NCBI GenBank assembly: GCA_021414085.1
Contig: JAIOPC010000011.1
Location: 1 to 64,000, forward strand
Length of the DNA stretch: 64,000 nucleotides
Direction of reading: 5' to 3'
Source: Actinomycetes bacterium
GTDB lineage: Bacteria > Actinomycetota > Acidimicrobiia > Acidimicrobiales > Ilumatobacteraceae
Below the pieces are notes generated by a model. That model saw only the letters and a list, made by a program, of their open reading frames with translations, did not search any database and was not told the DNA's origin. This document shows positions 16,359 to 24,603 of the stretch, in pieces (positions within the stretch are counted from its first letter, which is position 1; each line of letters opens with the position of its first letter). A program made the position numbers and the translations under genes.

Positions 16359-18073
16359 GCACTGCCCAGGCGTCCGGCGTCGAGGCGGAGCACCTGGTCC
16401 GCGCGATCGAAAGCGACCGCGCGATGCGAGACCGCCAGCACCGTCATCCCAGCGTCGGCCAGGTTGTGCCACAACTGCAGCTCGGTTTCAACATCCAGCG
16501 CGCTCGACAGGTCGTCGAGCACCACGAGCTCTGGCGCATGAACGAGAGCACGAGCTGTCGCAACGCGTTGGCGCTGGCCGCCCGACAAGCGCAGGCCTCG
16601 GGGACCAATCAGTGTGTCGAGACCGTGGGGCATTTCGTCGATGTCGCTGCGCACTGCGGCCAACGTGAGCGCGATCTCGATGCTCTCCGGCGCGGCCGCA
16701 CCTAACGCCACGTTCTCGCCAACCGAGTCGCTGATCAGTTGCGGCACCTGCGACAGGTAGGCGGCATTCGGCGGGACGAGGAACGCGGCGCGGTCGGCGA
16801 TGACAGAGCCATTCCACAACACGTCGCCCGCCAGCTCCGCGTTGATGGTCAGGCCGAGCAACGCGCGCAACAGCGTGCTCTTGCCGGAGCCGATCGGCCC
16901 GGTGAGGACCGTGAAGCTGCCGCGCTGCAGGCTGAACGAAACGTCGCGAACACCCCCGCCGGTGGAGTACTGCGCAGTCAACCCGCGGACCTCGAGCGTC
17001 TCCAGCTGTGTGCGTTCGGGGCGGATGGCGCCCAACCGTGGGCGGTCCTCACGGCGCCCGATCGGAAGTTCGCGAGCCCGCACGGTGTTGCGCACGTCGC
17101 GCTCGGCCACCAAGCCGCGCATGCGATCGAATGCAACCCCAGCCTGCTTGCGGCGCGCCAGCACGCGGCCGACCATGCGCGGCAGGAAGCTGAGCCAGCC
17201 GAGGTAGGCAACGAAGACGGCCAGCTTGCCGACGTCGAAGGTGCCGTTAGCAAGCCCGCCTGCTGTTACCAGTAAGACGAAGCCGAGACCGACATCGGCT
17301 GCGCCCTGCGCAAACGCCTGCACGCCCTCGTCGAGCACTCGGTCGCGAACCGCTGTGTGCCGCCGACTGTCGACCAACGCGCGGAGGTGAGAAAGCGTGG
17401 TGCCGCTGGCATCGTTGACCTTGATTGTTGTAGCCGCGGCCATTACGTCGCCGAGGAAGCCGCTGACCTTCGACGCGGCCGCACGATCGGCTGTGCGGTA
17501 GCGCTTGATGCGCGTGTCGAGTGCGCGGGTGGCGAGTGCGACGCCAGCGAGAGGGACCAACAGGATCGACGCGGCGCTGAGATCGATACTTCCCAGCACG
17601 AACGCCGCTAACAGCGTGAAAACGAGGCCAGCACTGATATCGATGAGACCGTCGATGAACTGCGTCGCGTCCTGCACGTCGTCGCGGAAGTGGGTGATCG
17701 CCTCGCCTGCCGACCCAACCGGCTGGCCAGCCTCGGGGCCGCCGCTCGCCAGCTGGGCGGTCATCATGTTGGCGCGCAGGAACGTCTGCATGTGTACCCA
17801 CACACGCGTGAAGCTCAGCGCGCCGGCATGTATGCACGCCATCCGCAACGCATCGCTGACCAAGGCGCCAGCCGCGTACCAATACACCTGCGACTGGTGG
17901 CCGGTTTCCAGGGCGTGAAAGCCGCGGCCAAGCAGCCAACCGTTGAGCACCGGAAAGGTGAAGAACATGACGAACAGCAGCCAGCTACCCCAGAACAGCG
18001 GCGCGCGGTGGTTGGCGACCCGCCAGCCCAAGCGCCACACACCAGGCTCGCGCTTCATTCGGTGCTGCTTCAT
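16343..18073 (-). CDS. ABC exporter half-transporter with degenerate catalytic site
   Basis: A 576-residue half-transporter: a membrane domain with about six helices (residues 25-310), then an ATPase domain. Walker A is GPIGSGKST (392-400), the signature is intact LSGGQRQR (496-503), and the H-loop is His550. The Walker B reads LVVLDD, so the catalytic glutamate position (521) is aspartate. It overlaps the partner gene at 18070 by 4 bp, and the two are expected to pair as a heterodimer. The substrate is unknown; lipid, peptide or drug export are all possible. The 3' end overlaps the convergent yeiH-like gene by 16 bp. Confidence 0.9.
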   Translation of the reverse strand: MKQHRMKREPGVWRLGWRVANHRAPLFWGSWLLFVMFFTFPVLNGWLLGRGFHALETGHQSQVYWYAAGALVSDALRMACIHAGALSFTRVWVHMQTFLRANMMTAQLASGGPEAGQPVGSAGEAITHFRDDVQDATQFIDGLIDISAGLVFTLLAAFVLGSIDLSAASILLVPLAGVALATRALDTRIKRYRTADRAAASKVSGFLGDVMAAATTIKVNDASGTTLSHLRALVDSRRHTAVRDRVLDEGVQAFAQGAADVGLGFVLLVTAGGLANGTFDVGKLAVFVAYLGWLSFLPRMVGRVLARRKQAGVAFDRMRGLVAERDVRNTVRARELPIGRREDRPRLGAIRPERTQLETLEVRGLTAQYSTGGGVRDVSFSLQRGSFTVLTGPIGSGKSTLLRALLGLTINAELAGDVLWNGSVIADRAAFLVPPNAAYLSQVPQLISDSVGENVALGAAAPESIEIALTLAAVRSDIDEMPHGLDTLIGPRGLRLSGGQRQRVATARALVHAPELVVLDDLSSALDVETELQLWHNLADAGMTVLAVSHRAVAFDRADQVLRLDAGRLGSAYAAT

Positions 18074-19830
18074 GACTCGAGCGCCAGATCGAGGAGATGA
18101 TGGAAGCGACTCGTGTGGTCGGCAACCAGGTCGTCGCGGTTGCCGTGTTCCACGACCCTGCCGTGATCGAGGACAACGATCTCGTCGACGTGGCGCAGCG
18201 TGCTCAGCCGATGGGCGATGATCAGCGTCGTGCGACCCTGAATCAGCTCAGCGACGGCGGCTTCCAACCGCGCCTCGGTCTCTGGATCCGTGCGCGAGGT
18301 CGCCTCATCAAGCACCACCAAGTCGGGGTTGCGTACCCACACGCGGGCGAGTGCAAGCAGCTGTGCTTCACCCGCCGACAGGCCGGTGCCACCAGCGCCG
18401 AGGTCGCGGTGAATGCCACCGGTGACCAGCGTGTCTAACCCAGCGAGCCGCAGCGCTGTCGCGACCTGCTCGTCGGTTGGGGCCGGGTCGAAGAGCGTGA
18501 CGTTGTCGCGTACGGAACCCGAGAACAGTTCGACCTCTTGCGGAATCATCGCGACGCGTCGACGCAATTCCGCGACTGGAATGTCGCCTATCGGCACGCC
18601 ACCCAGGCACACTGCCCCATCGGTTGCCTCGATGAGGCGCAGTACCAAACGCGACAGGGTCGTCTTGCCACTTCCGGTGCGCCCGACGACGCCGACGGAG
18701 CGCCCGGGTGCAATCGTGAGCTTGATATCGCGCAGCACCTGCTCGTCATCAGCCTTGCCGTTCTCTTGATTGCCGTTCGTTTGAATGTCGTAACGAAACG
18801 ACACGGCACGGAACTCGACCGAGAGTGGGCCGGCAACGGGGGAGACGGTGCCGTGATCCGTGATCGCTGGCTCGATCGCGAGCAAGTCGATGACGCGCAC
18901 CATCGCGCCGTTTGCCTTCTGCACGGTCTCGAGCTGATGCACCACATCTTCCAGCGGTCGCTCGAGCAGCAGCACGTACTGAAACATCAAGAACGCCGTG
19001 CCCAAGCTGATCGCTCCGCTGTTCACCAGCACGGCGCCCGACACGAGCGACACAGACGCGCCAACCGCGACCGATCCTTGAACTGCCCACCACAACCGCA
19101 AGAACGCCGACTCGCGACGAACAGCGCTGTTCAGGGCGCCGGCGCTTTCGCCGACGAATCGCCACATGGCGTGTGCGCCAGCACCGTTCGCGCGCAGATC
19201 TTCGGCGGCGGTGAGTCGCTCCTCAATGCCTCCGTACAACTTCGCGTACGCGCCCATCTCGTCGCTCGCCTCACCGACAGCGCGGTGCCGACCCTTCACG
19301 ATCAGCAGCGCAGAGAGCACGACGTACACCGCGGCGCCGACCGCAAGTCGCCAATCGACGACGGCGAGCACGCCAACCATGCCGACAACCATCGCCGCCG
19401 CGCCTACGACGCGCGGCACGACCTGACCGAGAAAGTCGCTGACCGACGTCACGTCGCCATCGACACGTTGAATCAACTCGCCGGGAGTGTGCTTGCGATG
19501 GAACTCGTGGTCGAGGCCAAGGACGTGGCCTGCCAACCGCATTCTGATTTCGTTGGTGGTGTGCCACGCGGTGACTGTCGCGAACCACGTGAACGCAACC
19601 GTCAGCACCTGGGCGCCGACGGCGATCGCAAGAAACAGACCAGCCAGCCGGAGCAGCTGGTTCGTGGTCGCCCCTGCCTTGGCTTGGTCGACGATTGCGC
19701 GCACCACCAACGGCCCCGCGAGGGCGAGACCTGAGCTCATCGCCACCAGCGCGCCGACCCAGCCCCAACGGGTTGCGTCGGGGCGCAGCAGGGCGGCGAG
19801 GGCGCGCCAGCGCGAGGTCGGCTTCGTCAT
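18070..19830 (-). CDS. ABC exporter half-transporter, partner subunit
   Basis: A 586-residue half-transporter: six-helix membrane domain (about 20-310) and an ATPase with Walker A GRTGSGKTT (383-391), Walker B LVVLDE with catalytic Glu509, and H-loop His540. The signature reads LSAGE (484-488) in place of LSGGQ. It is thus complementary to its partner: its Walker motifs with the partner LSGGQ make the working site, and its LSAGE with the partner Asp521 make the degenerate one. Its promoter must lie in the 209-bp region before infA, read in the opposite direction. Confidence 0.9.
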   Translation of the reverse strand: MTKPTSRWRALAALLRPDATRWGWVGALVAMSSGLALAGPLVVRAIVDQAKAGATTNQLLRLAGLFLAIAVGAQVLTVAFTWFATVTAWHTTNEIRMRLAGHVLGLDHEFHRKHTPGELIQRVDGDVTSVSDFLGQVVPRVVGAAAMVVGMVGVLAVVDWRLAVGAAVYVVLSALLIVKGRHRAVGEASDEMGAYAKLYGGIEERLTAAEDLRANGAGAHAMWRFVGESAGALNSAVRRESAFLRLWWAVQGSVAVGASVSLVSGAVLVNSGAISLGTAFLMFQYVLLLERPLEDVVHQLETVQKANGAMVRVIDLLAIEPAITDHGTVSPVAGPLSVEFRAVSFRYDIQTNGNQENGKADDEQVLRDIKLTIAPGRSVGVVGRTGSGKTTLSRLVLRLIEATDGAVCLGGVPIGDIPVAELRRRVAMIPQEVELFSGSVRDNVTLFDPAPTDEQVATALRLAGLDTLVTGGIHRDLGAGGTGLSAGEAQLLALARVWVRNPDLVVLDEATSRTDPETEARLEAAVAELIQGRTTLIIAHRLSTLRHVDEIVVLDHGRVVEHGNRDDLVADHTSRFHHLLDLALES

Positions 19831-19911
19831 CGCCCCAGTCTCGCCTGCTCGGGACGCCGGATGGGCCCGAATTTCCGCCCGCGGAGACCCGCAACACGCC
19901 GAAAGTTGGGC

Positions 19912-19940
19912 TTGGCGTTGGCTTTCCTGGCCGGTAGCAT
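19912..19940 (+). promoter_or_regulatory. Candidate promoter for the infA-rplQ operon
   Basis: TTGGCG (19912-19917) and TAGCAT (19935-19940) are separated by 17 bp, a good sigma-70-type arrangement, and give a leader of about 95 nt before infA. A small hairpin, GTGC-CCTG-GCAC, lies at 19965-19976 within that leader. Confidence 0.4.
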
Positions 19941-20039
19941 TGCTCCTCGGCCCTAGCGAGCCTCGTGCCCTGGCACGTCCCGACTCGCAAGGATTATTCA
20001 GTTTCCGAGTTTCTATTCACCTCACGACAGGGGTCTGTT

Positions 20040-20264
20040 CTGCCCAAGCCAAAAGACGATGCCATTGTGCTGGAAGGCACGATCAACGAGTCACTCCCTA
20101 ACGCAATGTTCCGAGTGGAACTCGAGAATGGCCACAGAGTCCTGGCGCACATCTCCGGGAAAATGCGGATGCACTACATCCGAATTCTCCCCGGCGACAA
20201 AGTGCAGGTGGAACTCACTCCTTACGACCTCACCCGCGGTCGTATCACGTATCGCTACAAATAA
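20040..20264 (+). CDS. infA: Translation initiation factor IF-1 (apparent CTG start)
   Basis: The OB-fold protein is unmistakable: [44 protein letters not shown] in segments, ending [11 protein letters not shown]-1 blocks the A site during initiation. No ATG, GTG or TTG lies near the expected start. The CTG at 20040 gives 74 residues beginning (M)PKPKDD, matching the usual 72-73, and is preceded by AGGGG at 6 nt. The only upstream canonical start is GTG 19965, which would add 25 residues unlike IF-1 and lies in a small hairpin without a Shine-Dalgarno. Confidence 0.85.
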   Translation: MPKPKDDAIVLEGTINESLPNAMFRVELENGHRVLAHISGKMRMHYIRILPGDKVQVELTPYDLTRGRITYRYK

Positions 20265-20276
20265 GAAGGCATTCGC

Positions 20277-20390
20277 ATGAAGGTTCGTACAAGCGTCAAA
20301 AAGATCTGTGAGAAGTGCACAGTCATCCGTCGCCATGGGCGCGTGCGCGTGATTTGCGAAAACCCCCGTCACAAGCAGCGTCAAGGCTGA
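20277..20390 (+). CDS. rpmJ: 50S ribosomal protein L36
   Basis: A 37-residue protein, the exact usual length, starting [21 protein letters not shown] and ending in KQRQG. The CxxC at residues 11-14, Cys27 and His32 form the zinc ribbon, so this is the zinc-type L36. It lies 12 bp after infA and 16 bp before rpsM, the standard position. Confidence 0.96.
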   Translation: MKVRTSVKKICEKCTVIRRHGRVRVICENPRHKQRQG

Positions 20391-20406
20391 AAGGTAAACC
20401 CGCACG

Positions 20407-20787
20407 ATGGCTCGTATTTCCGGCGTTGATATTCCCCGCGAGAAGCGGTTGGAGATTTCGCTCACCTACATCTTTGGTATCGGCAAGCCGACCGCGCAGA
20501 AGATCTGCGCAGCAACCGGGCTCGATCCCAACCAGCGCGTGCGCGACCTCACCGAGGAAGAAGTCAACAAGATCCGCGCATGGGTTGAGAGCAATGGCGC
20601 CGTCGAGGGCGACTTGCGTCGCGACGTTGCACAAGACATCAAGCGCAAGATCGAAATCCAGTGCTACCAGGGCATCCGTCATCGCAAGGGATTGCCTGTG
20701 CGCGGCCAGCGCACGCACACCAACGCTCGTACCCGTAAGGGCCCGAAGAAGACCGTCGCGAACAAGAAGAAGGCTGTGAGGAAGTAA
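20407..20787 (+). CDS. rpsM: 30S ribosomal protein S13
   Basis: A 126-residue protein of normal length. It starts [26 protein letters not shown] and has the C-terminal [20 protein letters not shown] pattern (GLPVRGQRT in place). S13 contacts P-site tRNA and L5 across the subunit bridge. It overlaps rpsK by one base. Confidence 0.97.
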   Translation: MARISGVDIPREKRLEISLTYIFGIGKPTAQKICAATGLDPNQRVRDLTEEEVNKIRAWVESNGAVEGDLRRDVAQDIKRKIEIQCYQGIRHRKGLPVRGQRTHTNARTRKGPKKTVANKKKAVRK

Positions 20788-21185
20788 TGGCGAAGCCAAA
20801 GCCGGGTGGCCGTCGCCCCCGCAAGCGTGAGCGTAAGAACGTCACCAATGGTGTCGTTCATATCAAGAGCTCGTTCAACAACACGATCGTTTCGATCACC
20901 GACACCGAGGGCAACGTCATCTCGTGGGCGTCCTCTGGTGCCGTCGGCTTCAAGGGCTCGCGCAAGAGCACCCCGTTTGCTGCGCAGATGGCTGCCGAGA
21001 AGGCTGCACGCGCGGCGATGGAACACGGCCTGCGTCGCGTCGAAGTTCAGGTGAAGGGCCCGGGCTCGGGTCGCGACACCGCGGTGCGCAGCATCCAAGG
21101 CACCGGCATCGAAGTGACGTCGATCAAGGACGTCACACCAGTACCCCACAACGGCTGTCGTCAGCCCAAGCGTCGTAGGACCTGA
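20787..21185 (+). CDS. rpsK: 30S ribosomal protein S11
   Basis: A 132-residue protein of normal length. The [38 protein letters not shown] region (in segments) and the C-terminal [18 protein letters not shown] are diagnostic. S11 forms part of the 30S platform near the E site. It sits directly between rpsM and rpsD, as in other alpha operons. Confidence 0.97.
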   Translation: MAKPKPGGRRPRKRERKNVTNGVVHIKSSFNNTIVSITDTEGNVISWASSGAVGFKGSRKSTPFAAQMAAEKAARAAMEHGLRRVEVQVKGPGSGRDTAVRSIQGTGIEVTSIKDVTPVPHNGCRQPKRRRT

Positions 21186-21187
21186 TC

Positions 21188-21805
21188 ATGGCTCGCTATA
21201 CCGGCCCGAAGGTTCGCGTTTCACGCCGCCTTGGCATCAACATCTTCGAAAACGAGAAGGGTCGCAAGGCTCTCGAGCGTCGTCCGTTCCCGCCTGGTGC
21301 GCACGGCCGCACCCGTCGTCGTGGTAACCCCAGCGAATACCTCGCTCAGCTGCAAGAGAAGCAGAAGGCGAAGTACATCTACTGCGTGCTCGAGCGCCAG
21401 TTCCGCAACACCTACGAGGAAGCCGTGCGTCTTGCCGGCCCCACCGGCGAGAACCTTTTGCGTCTACTCGAGCAGCGTCTCGACAACGTCGTCTACCGCG
21501 CAGGTTGGGCGAGCACCCGTCCGCAGGCCGGGCAGTTCGTCAGCCACGGCCTCATCCAGGTCAACGGCAAGCGCCTCGACATTCGCAGCTACCGCGTTAA
21601 GAAGGGCGACGTGCTCACGCTGTCGCCGAAGGCTCGCGACATGATCGTGGTGCAGCACAACATCGATGTTCTCGACCGCCAAACGGTCGGCTGGCTGGAG
21701 AAGGCCGAGGGTGGCAAGCAAGTCACCGTTCGCGATCTACCCCAGCGCGATCACATCGACGTACCTGTTCGCGAATCACTCATCGTCGAGTTGTACTCCA
21801 AGTAG
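21188..21805 (+). CDS. rpsD: 30S ribosomal protein S4 (zinc-free type)
   Basis: A 205-residue protein of normal length. The RRGNPSEYLAQLQEKQKAKYIY and LEQRLDNVVYRAGWASTRPQAGQFVSHGLIQVNGKRLDI regions (in segments) contain the S4 RNA-binding domain. The N-terminal CxxC zinc motif of some S4 proteins is absent, although S14 and L36 here keep their zinc cysteines. S4 nucleates 30S assembly and often autoregulates the alpha operon; no leader pseudoknot was recognised here. Confidence 0.96.
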   Translation: MARYTGPKVRVSRRLGINIFENEKGRKALERRPFPPGAHGRTRRRGNPSEYLAQLQEKQKAKYIYCVLERQFRNTYEEAVRLAGPTGENLLRLLEQRLDNVVYRAGWASTRPQAGQFVSHGLIQVNGKRLDIRSYRVKKGDVLTLSPKARDMIVVQHNIDVLDRQTVGWLEKAEGGKQVTVRDLPQRDHIDVPVRESLIVELYSK

Positions 21806-21854
21806 TGCAGTAACTCAGTAATCCGGCCACCTTCCCACGCAGAGGCACAACGTC

Positions 21855-22787
21855 ATGCTTGTTATCCAACGCCCAACAGTCGAAGCCATCGGCGAAGACC
21901 ACCCCACGCGTCAGCGCTTTGCTGTTGGCCCGCTCGAGCCCGGCTTCGGGCACACGATTGGTAACTCGCTGCGCCGCACGCTGCTCAGCAGCATTCCTGG
22001 TGCTGCCATCACCGCCGTCCGGTTCGACGATGCGCTGCACGAGTTCGACACCATCGCCGGTGTTAGCGAAGATGTCACCGACATCATCCTCAACCTGAAA
22101 GACATCGTGCTCACGTCGGCCTCCGACGAAGAGATCACGCTGCGCCTCGATGTTCGTGGCCCGGCCACGATCACTGCTGGCGACATCAAGTGCCCGGCCG
22201 ACATCGAGATCCTCAACAAGGGCCTGCACATCGCCACGCTCAACAGCAAGGCGCGCCTTGCAGTCGACCTGACGGTTGGCAAGGGTCGTGGCTACCTGTC
22301 GAGCGATCGCGAGCAGCAGAGCCGCACGATTGGTGTTGTGCCGATCGACGCCATCTTCTCGCCGGTGCGCCGTGTCATGTTCGAGATCGAGCCCACCCGT
22401 GTTGAGCAGAGCACGAACTACGAGCGCTTGGTCATCGACATCGAGACCGACGGCAGCATCACACCGCGCGAGTCGCTGGCCTCGGCTGGCGCAACGCTGC
22501 GCGCGCTGGTTGATCTGGTTGCGAACCTCAGCGACGAGCCGCAGGGTCTCGAGCTGGGCGAAGTTGCCAGCACTGCCAGCACCTCGCCAGATCTCGACTT
22601 GCCGATCGAAGACCTCGACCTGTCCGAGCGCCCGCGCAACTGCTTGAAGCGTGCGCAGGTCAACACGGTTGGCGAGTTGCTGACCAAGACGGAAGACGAC
22701 TTGCTGAACATCACCAACTTTGGGCAGAAGAGCCTCGACGAAGTGAAGCAGAAGCTTGACGAGCGCGGCCTGACGCTGCGCGGCTGA
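21855..22787 (+). CDS. rpoA: DNA-directed RNA polymerase subunit alpha
   Basis: A 310-residue protein. The N-terminal dimerisation domain (about 1-230) includes GFGHTIGNSLRRTLLSSIPGAAITAVR. After an acidic linker, the C-terminal domain (about 245-305) carries ARVNTVGEL-type and NFGQKSLDEVKQKL helices that bind UP elements and activators. It follows rpsD by 49 bp with AGAGG ahead of the ATG, and rplQ follows by 47 bp. Confidence 0.97.
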   Translation: MLVIQRPTVEAIGEDHPTRQRFAVGPLEPGFGHTIGNSLRRTLLSSIPGAAITAVRFDDALHEFDTIAGVSEDVTDIILNLKDIVLTSASDEEITLRLDVRGPATITAGDIKCPADIEILNKGLHIATLNSKARLAVDLTVGKGRGYLSSDREQQSRTIGVVPIDAIFSPVRRVMFEIEPTRVEQSTNYERLVIDIETDGSITPRESLASAGATLRALVDLVANLSDEPQGLELGEVASTASTSPDLDLPIEDLDLSERPRNCLKRAQVNTVGELLTKTEDDLLNITNFGQKSLDEVKQKLDERGLTLRG

Positions 22788-22834
22788 TCAGCTGTTAAAG
22801 AGAACGACAGAACGCAACAGGAGAAACATTCACC

Positions 22835-23206
22835 ATGCCCGCAACACCCCGCAAGAGCGCCAAGTTCGGCGGTAGCGCGCACCACCAACGGCTGATGATG
22901 GCCAACCTGGCCGCATCGCTGATCGCCGCCGAGGCCATCGTCACCACCGAGGCCAAGGCCAAGGCGTTGCGTCCGATTGCCGAGAAGCTGATCACGAAGG
23001 CCAAGAAGGCACAAGACGAAGGCGCGATGCGCGTTCACCGCATGCGCCAGATCCAGGGCTACCTGGGCGACAAGGAAATGACGCACAAGCTGGTCACCGA
23101 AGTTGCGCCTCGCTACCTGGAGCGCAACGGTGGTTACCTGCGCATCTTGAAGCTTGGCCCGCGCCAGGGCGACAACGCCCAAATGGCGCGCGTCGAACTC
23201 GTTTAG
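22835..23206 (+). CDS. rplQ: 50S ribosomal protein L17
   Basis: A 123-residue protein of normal length beginning MPATPRKSAKFGGSAHHQRLMMANLAASLI, then ITTEAKAKALRPIAEKLI-like sequence and a C-terminal GGYLRILKLGPRQGDNAQMARVELV in segments. L17 surrounds the tunnel exit. It closes the alpha operon and ends 4 bp into a convergent small gene, so no separate terminator is visible. Confidence 0.97.
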   Translation: MPATPRKSAKFGGSAHHQRLMMANLAASLIAAEAIVTTEAKAKALRPIAEKLITKAKKAQDEGAMRVHRMRQIQGYLGDKEMTHKLVTEVAPRYLERNGGYLRILKLGPRQGDNAQMARVELV

Positions 23207-23526
23207 TCGAGCCGGTCACGCCAGTGGCGGCAGCGATGCCGCATCGACCGACTCATTGACGACGGGATCGTCGCATACGTTGCGCGATGCACTCTCGCAA
23301 CGCGACCGATGCGGACCTGATAGGCGAGCATGTCAGCGATCACCATGTTGATCGGCTTTGCGCGTGGTGGCGTGGTGACGCCCGCCACCGACAGGGCCGC
23401 GACCACCTCGGCAACAGTCAGCGGTCGGCGAGCGTCGAGCAGTATCCCGATGAGCGCACGGCGCAGTGTGAGGCCAGAGATCGGCTGGAGCGTCATCGCC
23501 GACACTGAGTACGGCCAACCCACCAT
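23203..23526 (-). CDS. Small conserved-looking hypothetical protein, winged-helix-like
   Basis: A 107-residue reading frame on the strand opposite rplQ. It looks like a folded protein: LTLRRALIGILLDARRPLTVAEVVAALSVAGV (in parts) suggests a helix-turn-helix, then IADMLAYQVRIGRVARVHRATYATIP, and an arginine-rich C-terminus. I recall similar actinobacterial hypotheticals but cannot name the family. ATG 23526 is the first start; an internal ATG before TLQPIS is possible. It ends overlapping rplQ by 4 bp. Immediately upstream lies the 59-bp palindrome at 23537-23595. Confidence 0.6.
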   Translation of the reverse strand: MVGWPYSVSAMTLQPISGLTLRRALIGILLDARRPLTVAEVVAALSVAGVTTPPRAKPINMVIADMLAYQVRIGRVARVHRATYATIPSSMSRSMRHRCRHWRDRLD

Positions 23527-23536
23527 GTGGGCAACG

Positions 23537-23595
23537 TTTCAGCTATTTCAGATTTGAAGCCACGCGATGAATCGCCAAATCTGAGATAGCTGAAA
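23537..23595. repeat. 20-bp inverted repeat with 19-nt loop
   Basis: TTTCAGCTATTTCAGATTTG (23537-23556) and CAAATCTGAGATAGCTGAAA (23576-23595) are inverted copies differing at one position, which would still pair as G-U in RNA. The arms are AT-rich in a GC-rich region. No T-run follows, so it is not a classic terminator. It lies between the divergent starts of the small gene at 23526 and truA, a position suited to an operator. Confidence 0.75.
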
Positions 23596-23657
23596 CTCGA
23601 GGTGTTTGGCGGGTAGCGGCTACCGCATACGTTGCGCTCGTCGTTAGTTGCCAGTCC

Positions 23658-23663
23658 TAAACT
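23658..23663 (+). promoter_or_regulatory. Candidate -10 box for leaderless truA
   Basis: TAAACT fits TANNNT and lies 8 nt before the GTG at 23672, with no Shine-Dalgarno nearby. The same arrangement recurs at many starts in this window. Confidence 0.35.
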
Positions 23664-23671
23664 TTGCTGTC

Positions 23672-24469
23672 GTGACGACCGCGAGCGCGCAACCTGCAAT
23701 GCGTCGGGCTCGAGTCACAGTTGCGTACGACGGCACCGACTTCCATGGCTTCGCTGCCCAACGGAGCAACGTCCGCACCGTCGTCGGCGAGCTGAAGACT
23801 GCGATCGAGAAGGTCGTGCGCGGTCCCGTGCAACTCGTTGGCGCCGGTCGCACCGACGCAGGAGTGCACGCATGGGGGCAAGTGATCAGCTGCGATCTGC
23901 CAGCGCGCATCAATCTCGAAGGTTTGACGCGACGAGTCAACAGCATGTGCGGGCCCCAGATCGCAGTGCGCGACTGGGTCTGGGCCGACGACCCTGAGTT
24001 CAGCGCTCGCTTTAGTGCGACATACCGCCATTACCGCTACCACGTGCTGAACACGCCGGAGAGCAACCCGTTCATGGCCCGCACCGCATGGCACGTCGTT
24101 GCGCCGCTCCACATCTGGGCGATGCAGTTGGCCTGCGACCCGCTGATCGGCGAGCAGGACTTCACGTCGTTTTGTCGCTGCCCGAAGCTCGCCGAGGGTG
24201 AGGCGCCGCCTTCACTAAAACGCCGAGTGTTCAGTGCTGACTGGAAGGCAGTGGCTGGCGACGTGCCGGGATTGCTGCGCTTTGAGATTCGTGCCAACGC
24301 GTTCTGTCACCAGATGGTGCGTTCGCTGGTGGGCACACTGGTGCGAGTTGGCCTGGGTGAACTGCACGCCGGCGACATGCGGGCGATTCTGGTTGGTCGC
24401 GACCGCACAGCCGCCGGCCAAGTTGCCCCTCCGCACGGTTTGGTGCTGTGGGAAGTCGGCTACGACTAA
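23672..24469 (+). CDS. truA: tRNA pseudouridine(38-40) synthase TruA
   Basis: A 265-residue protein of normal length that forms pseudouridine at positions 38-40 of the tRNA anticodon stem. [14 protein letters not shown] opens the domain. [15 protein letters not shown] holds the catalytic aspartate (about residue 57), and [21 protein letters not shown] is the usual C-terminal motif. The start is uncertain: TTG 23648, GTG 23672 and ATG 23699 are all in frame. GTG 23672 is preferred because TAAACT lies 8 nt upstream. truA between rplQ and rplM is common in bacteria. Confidence 0.93.
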   Translation: MTTASAQPAMRRARVTVAYDGTDFHGFAAQRSNVRTVVGELKTAIEKVVRGPVQLVGAGRTDAGVHAWGQVISCDLPARINLEGLTRRVNSMCGPQIAVRDWVWADDPEFSARFSATYRHYRYHVLNTPESNPFMARTAWHVVAPLHIWAMQLACDPLIGEQDFTSFCRCPKLAEGEAPPSLKRRVFSADWKAVAGDVPGLLRFEIRANAFCHQMVRSLVGTLVRVGLGELHAGDMRAILVGRDRTAAGQVAPPHGLVLWEVGYD

Positions 24470-24509
24470 CACGGAAGGGTTACCACGGAAGGACTACCGC
24501 GGAAGCCGC
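24468..24509. repeat. Three 14-bp direct repeats between truA and rplM
   Basis: CGGAAG recurs at 24472, 24486 and 24500 in a 14-bp frame (units of the type ACCACGGAAGGACT), giving three degenerate copies directly after the truA stop. A possible promoter with TATCAT (24540-24545) follows downstream. The even 14-bp spacing could suit a regulator or a short structured leader for rplM; this is a guess. Confidence 0.5.
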
Positions 24510-24603
24510 GGGAATTGTGCGTTTTGGGCCGGAGGGCCGTATCATTTCACGGTCCCCGGTACCTCTTCCGACGACCGGGATTGCTCATGAAGGGCACGTT
24601 GAA

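Noticed and set aside
18538-19734. 398-residue plus-strand frame opposite the ABC half-transporter
   Set aside because: Antisense to a clear ABC gene with all motifs; the translation is rich in Arg/His/Asp and lacks hydrophobic periodicity.
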